From the NCBI RefSeq assembly GCF_015672735.1, contig NZ_JADABY010000037.1:1-64000 (forward strand): a DNA stretch of 64,000 nt, read 5' to 3'. The translations under genes were made by a program, and so were the position numbers. Positions 58,897 to 64,000 of the stretch are shown in pieces (positions within the stretch are counted from its first letter, which is position 1; every line of letters starts with the position of its first letter). The notes beneath the pieces were generated by a model. That model did no database searches. It was not told where the DNA came from and worked only from the letters and a program-made list of their open reading frames with translations. The DNA is from Citrobacter sp. Res13-Sevr-PEB04-36 (GTDB taxonomy: Bacteria; Pseudomonadota; Gammaproteobacteria; Enterobacterales; Enterobacteriaceae).

Positions 58897-59802
58897 ATGA
58901 GAAAAATAAAAATTGGGCTGGCGCTAGGTTCCGGCGCGGCGCGCGGCTGGTCGCATATTGGTGTGATTAAGGCCCTGAAACACATGGGCATTGATATTGA
59001 TATAGTTGCAGGGTGTTCTATCGGCTCGTTGGTTGGTGCCGCCTATGCCTGCAATAAATTACCTGCCCTCGAACAATGGGTCTGCTCGTTCAGCTATTGG
59101 GATGTATTACGTCTGATGGATCTCTCCTGGCGCAGAGGCGGATTGCTGCGCGGTGAACGCGTGTTTAATCAATACCGTAATGTCATGCCTGTGGCGTCAA
59201 TCGAACAATGCCAACGTCGCTTTGCTACCGTTGCCACGAATCTGAGCACAGGTCGCGAGCTGTGGTTTACCGAAGGTGATTTACACCTTGCTGTCCGGGC
59301 TTCCTGCAGTATCCCTGGTCTGATGTCACCCGTTGCGCATAATGGCTACTGGCTGGTTGATGGCGCGGTGGTTAACCCTGTGCCGGTCTCGCTGACGCGC
59401 GCGCTGGGCGCCGACATCGTCATTGCAGTTGACCTGCAACATGATGCCCACCTCATGCAACAAGATCTGCTTTCCTTTAACGTCAGCAATGATACTGAGT
59501 CGAGCGATGATGAGCTTTCCTGGCATGCGCGTCTGAAAGAGCGGCTGAGCAACATTACCGCCCGACGAACCGTCACTGCGCCGACGGCGATGGAGATTAT
59601 GACCACCTCTATTCAGGTGTTGGAAAACCGGCTTAAACGTAATCGTATGGCCGGCGACCCGCCAGACATTCTGATTCAACCATTTTGTCCGCAAATATCC
59701 ACGCTGGACTTTCACCGTGCCGGCGCGGCGATCGCTGCCGGGCAGCTTGCGGTAGAGAAAAAAATGGATGAGTTGCTGCCACTGGTGAAGACCAACGTCT
59801 AA
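58897..59802 (+). CDS. rssA: Patatin-like phospholipase family protein RssA
   Basis: A 301-residue patatin-family protein. The oxyanion loop is GSGAARGW, the nucleophile Ser lies in GCSIGS, and the catalytic Asp in VDGAVVNP. Its substrate is not known. It forms a unit with rssB, as in E. coli. Confidence 0.96.
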   Translation: MRKIKIGLALGSGAARGWSHIGVIKALKHMGIDIDIVAGCSIGSLVGAAYACNKLPALEQWVCSFSYWDVLRLMDLSWRRGGLLRGERVFNQYRNVMPVASIEQCQRRFATVATNLSTGRELWFTEGDLHLAVRASCSIPGLMSPVAHNGYWLVDGAVVNPVPVSLTRALGADIVIAVDLQHDAHLMQQDLLSFNVSNDTESSDDELSWHARLKERLSNITARRTVTAPTAMEIMTTSIQVLENRLKRNRMAGDPPDILIQPFCPQISTLDFHRAGAAIAAGQLAVEKKMDELLPLVKTNV

Positions 59803-59892
59803 CGCATTTTTTATCAACACTTAAGTCAATTCTGACAGGCGTGAGTAGCAATAGCATGCCACTATTGATTAAAGCCAGTCAGGGGGGAGAAT

Positions 59893-60906
59893 ATGACGCA
59901 GCCATTGGTCGGAAAACAGATTCTTATTGTTGAAGATGAGCCTGTATTTCGCTCACTTCTGGATTCTTGGTTTTCCTCTTTGGGAGCGACAACAGCTGTA
60001 GCGAGCGATGGGCTTGATGCGCTGGAATTATTGGGGCGCTTTACACCCGATCTGATGATCTGCGACCTTGCGATGCCGAGAATGAACGGTCTCAAACTGG
60101 TTGAATACCTGCGTAACCGTGGCGATCGGACACCAATCTTAGTTATCTCCGCGACAGAAAATATGTCCGATATTGCCAAAGCGCTTCGCCTCGGCGTTGA
60201 TGACGTACTGTTGAAGCCGGTGAAAGACCTCAACCGGCTGCGAGAAACGGTTTTTGCGTGCCTCTATCCCAACATGTTTAACTCTCGCGTTGAAGAAGAG
60301 GAGCGGTTATTTCGTGACTGGGATGCCATGGTTGGCGACCCCGCCGCTGCGGCAAAACTGCTGCAAGAGTTGCAGCCGCCGGTTCAACAGGTTATTTCGC
60401 ATTGTCGCATTAACTACCGCCAACTGGTTGCGGCCGATCAACCGGGTCTGGTACTCGATATTGCGCCGCTGTCAGAAAATGATCTTGCCTTCTATTGTCT
60501 TGATGTGACGCGGGCAGGGGATAATGGTGTGCTGGCGGCGCTGTTGCTGCGGGCGCTGTTTAATGGGCTGCTACAAGAGCAACTGGCACATCAGAATCAA
60601 CGGTTGCCGGAGCTCGGCGCACTCCTGAAACAGGTTAACCATCTGCTACGACAAGCCAATCTTCCTGGACAGTTCCCGCTGCTGGTAGGGTACTACCATA
60701 GCGGATTAAAAAACCTGGTCCTGGTCTCTGCTGGTCTGAACGCGACCTTAAATACCGGCAGCCACAATGTGCAAATCAGCAATGGCGTCCCGTTGGGAAC
60801 ATTGGGGAACACATACCTTAACCAGCTAAGCCACCGCTGCGAGTCCTGGCAGTGCCAAATTTGGGGGGCTGGAGGTCGCCTGCGCCTGATGTTGTCTGCG
60901 GAATGA
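59893..60906 (+). CDS. rssB: Adaptor RssB, response regulator for RpoS degradation
   Basis: A 337-residue orphan response regulator. The receiver domain (about 1-125) has the phosphoryl acceptor Asp58 in LMICDLAMPRMNG and Lys108. A PP2C-like C-terminal domain follows. It delivers RpoS to ClpXP. A GGGGGA site precedes the ATG. Confidence 0.97.
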   Translation: MTQPLVGKQILIVEDEPVFRSLLDSWFSSLGATTAVASDGLDALELLGRFTPDLMICDLAMPRMNGLKLVEYLRNRGDRTPILVISATENMSDIAKALRLGVDDVLLKPVKDLNRLRETVFACLYPNMFNSRVEEEERLFRDWDAMVGDPAAAAKLLQELQPPVQQVISHCRINYRQLVAADQPGLVLDIAPLSENDLAFYCLDVTRAGDNGVLAALLLRALFNGLLQEQLAHQNQRLPELGALLKQVNHLLRQANLPGQFPLLVGYYHSGLKNLVLVSAGLNATLNTGSHNVQISNGVPLGTLGNTYLNQLSHRCESWQCQIWGAGGRLRLMLSAE

Positions 60907-60915
60907 ACAATTGAG

Positions 60916-60952
60916 AGGCAGGGGACGAAATTGCTTCACATCCCTGTCTTTT
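60916..60952 (+). terminator. rssB terminator
   Basis: GGCAGGG pairs with CCCTGTC (one G-T pair) across a long loop, followed by TTTT. This is a weak but well-placed terminator. Confidence 0.55.
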
Positions 60953-61109
60953 GGAGTGCTACTATCAGCGCCAGATTTATTCGTATTTATCTTAATTATA
61001 ATGACGCGCGTCCTTTTCAGACCTGAAGCTTGTCGCGGTACTGATATACTCGGATGCGATACAGATTGATGAACACGTTCAATACATGAACAGTCCAGGA
61101 GAGTTTTAA

Positions 61110-62018
61110 ATGGCTGCCCTTAATTCGAAAGTCAAAAAAGCCGTTATCCCTGTAGCGGGATTAGGAACCAGGATGTTACCGGCGACCAAGGCAATTCCTA
61201 AAGAGATGTTACCGCTGGTTGATAAACCATTAATTCAATACGTCGTCAACGAATGTATTGCTGCGGGTATCACTGAAATTGTCCTTGTGACTCACTCGTC
61301 TAAAAATTCTATTGAAAACCACTTTGATACCAGCTTTGAACTTGAAGCTATGCTGGAAAAACGTGTTAAGCGCCAGCTGCTGGAAGAAGTGCAATCTATT
61401 TGCCCTCCGCATGTGACAATTATGCAGGTACGCCAGGGGCTGGCAAAAGGTCTGGGACACGCTGTATTGTGCGCGCACCCGGTTGTTGGTGATGAACCCG
61501 TAGCGGTCATCCTGCCGGATGTTATTCTGGACGAATACGAATCTGATTTATCCCGCGATAACCTCGCTGAAATGATTAGTCGCTTTGATGAAACGGGCAG
61601 CAGCCAAATTATGGTGGAACCTGTAGAAGATGTGACCGCTTACGGTGTTGTGGATTGTAAGGGTGTTGAATTAGCGCCGGGTGAAAGCGTACCGATGGTT
61701 GGTGTTGTTGAAAAGCCGAAAGCCGACGTCGCGCCATCTAATCTTGCTGTTGTAGGTCGTTATGTTCTGAGCGCAGATATCTGGCCTCTGCTGGCAAAAA
61801 CGCCTCCGGGCGCGGGTGACGAAATTCAGCTGACCGATGCAATCGATATGTTGATTGAAAAAGAAACGGTTGAAGCGTATCACATGAAGGGCAAAAGCCA
61901 TGATTGTGGTAATAAGCTGGGTTATATGCAGGCGTTCGTCGAATATGGTATTCGTCATAATACCCTTGGCGCAGAATTTAAAGCCTGGCTTGAAGACGAA
62001 ATGGGTATTAAAAAGTAA
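61110..62018 (+). CDS. galU: UTP-glucose-1-phosphate uridylyltransferase
   Basis: GalU makes UDP-glucose for LPS, capsule, trehalose and galactose metabolism. The 302-residue protein has the nucleotidyltransferase motif [21 protein letters not shown] and conserved VEKPKAD. It stands alone with its own terminator. Confidence 0.98.
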   Translation: MAALNSKVKKAVIPVAGLGTRMLPATKAIPKEMLPLVDKPLIQYVVNECIAAGITEIVLVTHSSKNSIENHFDTSFELEAMLEKRVKRQLLEEVQSICPPHVTIMQVRQGLAKGLGHAVLCAHPVVGDEPVAVILPDVILDEYESDLSRDNLAEMISRFDETGSSQIMVEPVEDVTAYGVVDCKGVELAPGESVPMVGVVEKPKADVAPSNLAVVGRYVLSADIWPLLAKTPPGAGDEIQLTDAIDMLIEKETVEAYHMKGKSHDCGNKLGYMQAFVEYGIRHNTLGAEFKAWLEDEMGIKK

Positions 62019-62042
62019 CATCTCGTTATTAATCTGCACACA

Positions 62043-62072
62043 ACGGCGCTGTTTATCTGGCGCCGTTTTTTT
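62043..62072 (+). terminator. galU terminator
   Basis: ACGGCGC pairs with GCGCCGT, followed by seven Ts. Confidence 0.92.
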
Positions 62073-62108
62073 ATACCTATATTGGGTAGGGTTGTGCGAA
62101 GTACAGGT

Positions 62109-62137
62109 AAAAAAAATCCCGCCAGTGGGCGGGATTT
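62109..62137 (-). terminator. hns terminator
   Basis: On the minus strand AAATCCCGCC pairs perfectly with GGCGGGATTT around CACT, followed by a T-run. Confidence 0.93.
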
Positions 62138-62156
62138 GAAGCAAACTAATTGTGGA

Positions 62157-62570
62157 TTAATCCTTGATCAGGAAATCGTCCAGCTGTTTACCTTGTTCTT
62201 CCATCGCTTTTTTGATCACAGCTGGTGTACGACCCTGGCCGGTCCAGGTTTTCGTTTCGCCGTTTTCATCAACATAGCTATATTTAGCCGGACGTGCTGC
62301 GCGCTTAGCTTTAGCACCGGTTTTAACCGCAGCCATGCTATTCAGCAGTTCGTTCGGGTCAATACCGTCAGCAATCAGCATTTCACGATATTGTTGCAGT
62401 TTACGCGTGCGCTCTTCAACTTCAGCAGCGGCAGCGCTTTCTTCTTCGCGACGCTCGCTAACGACAACTTCTAATTTTTCCAGCATTTCTTCAAGCGTTT
62501 CCAGAGTGCATTCTCTCGCCTGCGCACGAAGAGTACGGATGTTGTTCAGAATTTTAAGTGCTTCGCTCAT
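62157..62570 (-). CDS. hns: Nucleoid-associated silencer H-NS
   Basis: A 137-residue DNA-binding protein that silences AT-rich and acquired genes. The N-terminal coiled-coil oligomerisation region covers about residues 1-83. A linker follows, then the C-terminal DNA-binding domain with the minor-groove motif GQGRTP. It is almost identical to E. coli H-NS. Acquired AT-rich blocks such as the Sel1 gene are natural targets. Confidence 0.99.
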   Translation of the reverse strand: MSEALKILNNIRTLRAQARECTLETLEEMLEKLEVVVSERREEESAAAAEVEERTRKLQQYREMLIADGIDPNELLNSMAAVKTGAKAKRAARPAKYSYVDENGETKTWTGQGRTPAVIKKAMEEQGKQLDDFLIKD

Positions 62571-62613
62571 TGTAGTAATCTCAAACTTATATTGGGTGGG
62601 GTTTGTTGAGCTA

Positions 62614-62642
62614 ATAATAGAGCGATAAATTCAGATGTGCAA
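62614..62642 (-). promoter_or_regulatory. hns promoter
   Basis: On the minus strand TTGCAC (62642-62637) and TATTAT (62619-62614) are separated by 17 bases, about 44 bases before the hns ATG. The arrangement and sequence match the E. coli hns promoter as I remember it. Confidence 0.75.
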
Positions 62643-63216
62643 TAGCCAGGAATGTAAGGAATTCAAAATTGCGCTTTATTTAGTACCTGCATTAATTCTT
62701 CACCGTTAAATTTTCTACGATGTAGGGCATAAAAAAGGCTTATTGGTACGGTGGATACTCATCGTTCAGGAGTGAAATTTCAAGATTTAGGTCACATTTT
62801 ACGGTGTTGCAATTGTATCTGTTTGCAGTAATTTCAACCTTTTGTATTAGTTTTGCTTACGGAAATTCGCTATTACGAGGACACCTCAGTGGGATTCAAT
62901 AACAATAACCGCAGGGTTTCTTTATTGAACTGTGATGATAAGCATTGTTGATGAATTTCAAGGGCACTATTTGTGAAAGAATGTGTATATACCGTCATAA
63001 ATCGGATTGTTCGAGCATTGGCGCTGTTCATTGGTCTTCGCCCTGAACTTAAGTATGTTCTCTAAGTCTTCCTGTAGTACGTCATATTTAGGGTGTCGAT
63101 GAGTGATGTTGACGCGATGTTTTATACGAGTGTGGATGACAACGTCGCGCAGACATGTTTGTGAATTATGATACAATCCGCGCATATTTATTTACCCAGG
63201 TGAGGGCCGACGGTCA
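62643..63216. other. hns-tdk intergenic region
   Basis: About 570 bases with no convincing gene. A 72-codon minus-strand frame (62967-63185) has no recognisable features. The DNA is AT-rich, as expected for the H-NS autoregulatory region. TATGATACAAT near 63169-63179 is a possible -10 for tdk. Confidence 0.6.
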
Positions 63217-63834
63217 ATGGCACAGCTATATTTTTACTATTCTGCTATGAATGCGGGGAAGTCGACCGCTTTGCTGCAATCTTCATACAATTACCAGGAA
63301 CGTGGCATGCGTGCCGTTGTATATACAGCGGAAATTGACGATCGGTTTGGGGCAGGAAAAGTAAGTTCACGTATAGGTCTGTCGTCACCAGCAAAACTGT
63401 TTAACCAAAATTCATCATTGTTCGAAGAAATTCGCGCGGAGAATGCGCAACAAAGAATACATTGTGTGCTGGTCGACGAGTCGCAGTTTTTGACGCGCCA
63501 ACAGGTTTATGAATTATCCGAGGTTGTCGATCAGCTGGATATTCCGGTTTTATGTTACGGGTTACGCACCGATTTTCGCGGTGAATTATTTGGTGGCAGC
63601 GAATACTTGCTTGCCTGGTCAGATAAGCTGGTCGAATTAAAGACCATTTGCTTCTGTGGGCGCAAGGCTAGCATGGTATTACGTCTTGATCAGGCTGGAC
63701 GACCTTATAACGAGGGCGAGCAGGTGGTTATCGGCGGGAATGAGCGCTATGTATCAGTATGCCGCAAGCACTATAAAGAAGCGCAGTCTGAGGGCTCTCT
63801 GACGGCTATTCAGGAAAGACACAGCCACGATTAA
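63217..63834 (+). CDS. tdk: Thymidine kinase
   Basis: A 205-residue type II thymidine kinase of the salvage pathway. The P-loop is SAMNAGKST, the catalytic region is [10 protein letters not shown] (E. coli has Cys in place of this Ser, from memory), and the zinc site uses CFCG plus a later Cys-His pair near CRKH. It lies downstream of hns on the opposite strand, as in E. coli. Confidence 0.97.
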   Translation: MAQLYFYYSAMNAGKSTALLQSSYNYQERGMRAVVYTAEIDDRFGAGKVSSRIGLSSPAKLFNQNSSLFEEIRAENAQQRIHCVLVDESQFLTRQQVYELSEVVDQLDIPVLCYGLRTDFRGELFGGSEYLLAWSDKLVELKTICFCGRKASMVLRLDQAGRPYNEGEQVVIGGNERYVSVCRKHYKEAQSEGSLTAIQERHSHD

Positions 63835-64000
63835 CCTGCGCTTTTCTGGGCGCTGATAACACGCAGGGTAGGCTTGCTGCATTCGCAGTGAGCGCTACCC
63901 TACAGTCACCTCTTCAGGCGCTTTACCCACACGTCTCTCAATACCCTACTGGCATGGCTATTCGCCGCAATGGCCTGCATGAGTATTTGCCCGATGAAGC
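63835..64000. other. Region after tdk up to the window edge
   Basis: A hairpin with arms AGGGTAG (63865-63871) and CTACCCT (63895-63901), and an inner CTGC/GCAG, lies 30 bases after tdk. It has no T-run. On the minus strand a frame is open from the right edge to a TGA at 63908-63906 (about 31 codons, ending RDVWVKRLKR). It could be the C-terminus of a gene mostly outside the window. In E. coli a transposase-like pseudogene and adhE follow tdk. I do not recognise this fragment. Confidence 0.35.

Noticed and set aside
62967-63185. 72-codon minus-strand frame between hns and tdk
   Set aside because: No ribosome-binding site, no homology that I can recognise and AT-rich composition; best treated as non-coding.

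Overview
The window comes from the chromosome of a member of the Enterobacteriaceae, probably a Citrobacter- or Klebsiella-like relative of E. coli. Most proteins match E. coli homologues almost residue for residue. The backbone ychF-pth-ychH / dauA-prs-ispE-lolB / hemA-prfA-prmC-sirB2-sirB1-kdsA / chaA-chaC-ychN / ychO-narLX-narK-narGHJI / tyrTV-purU-ychJ-rssA-rssB-galU-hns-tdk follows the E. coli order as I remember it. No database could be searched; names rest on recalled family sequences and visible motifs.

Blocks absent from this position in E. coli K-12 interrupt the backbone. (1) 1-4.9 kb: a catabolic operon (sugar 1-dehydrogenase, enolase-superfamily acid dehydratase, DHDPS-family aldolase, FucO-like lactaldehyde reductase) with a GntR regulator. 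It reads as a non-phosphorylative route from a 6-deoxy sugar such as L-fucose to pyruvate and 1,2-propanediol. (2) 7.5-13.9 kb: a seven-gene minus-strand unit headed by a cobalamin riboswitch. It encodes a FecB/BtuF-type binding protein, permease and ATPase, then a pseudoazurin-like cupredoxin and a complete three-subunit cytochrome bc1 complex (Rieske, b, c1). A bc1 complex is very unusual in this family. (3) 24.9-28.0 kb: a bdcA/bdcR-like pair with palindromic operators, plus an exported YtcJ-type amidohydrolase. (4) 31.2-42.2 kb: the nitrate assimilation cluster nasR-nasFED-nasCB-nasA, with a sigma-54 promoter and a NasR antitermination leader. Here NasC and NasB are one 1355-residue open frame. 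(5) 55.3-56.8 kb: an exported Sel1-repeat protein.

The respiratory nitrate block (42-55 kb) is complete: the NarX-NarL two-component system, the NarK transporter and NarGHJI. Perfect FNR boxes and NarL heptamers lie upstream of narK and narG. Nitrate assimilation and nitrate respiration therefore sit side by side. At 57 kb two intact tRNA-Tyr genes follow an intact stringent-type promoter, but the promoter-proximal position holds a decayed tRNA copy.

Small backbone differences also stand out. chaB is missing between chaA and chaC, a DUF1883-like gene sits after chaC, and ychO appears to use a TTG start. The narK 3' region could give a NarS-like small RNA. The left edge cuts the aldo/keto reductase gene. 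The right edge ends just after tdk, with at most a short unexplained reading frame.
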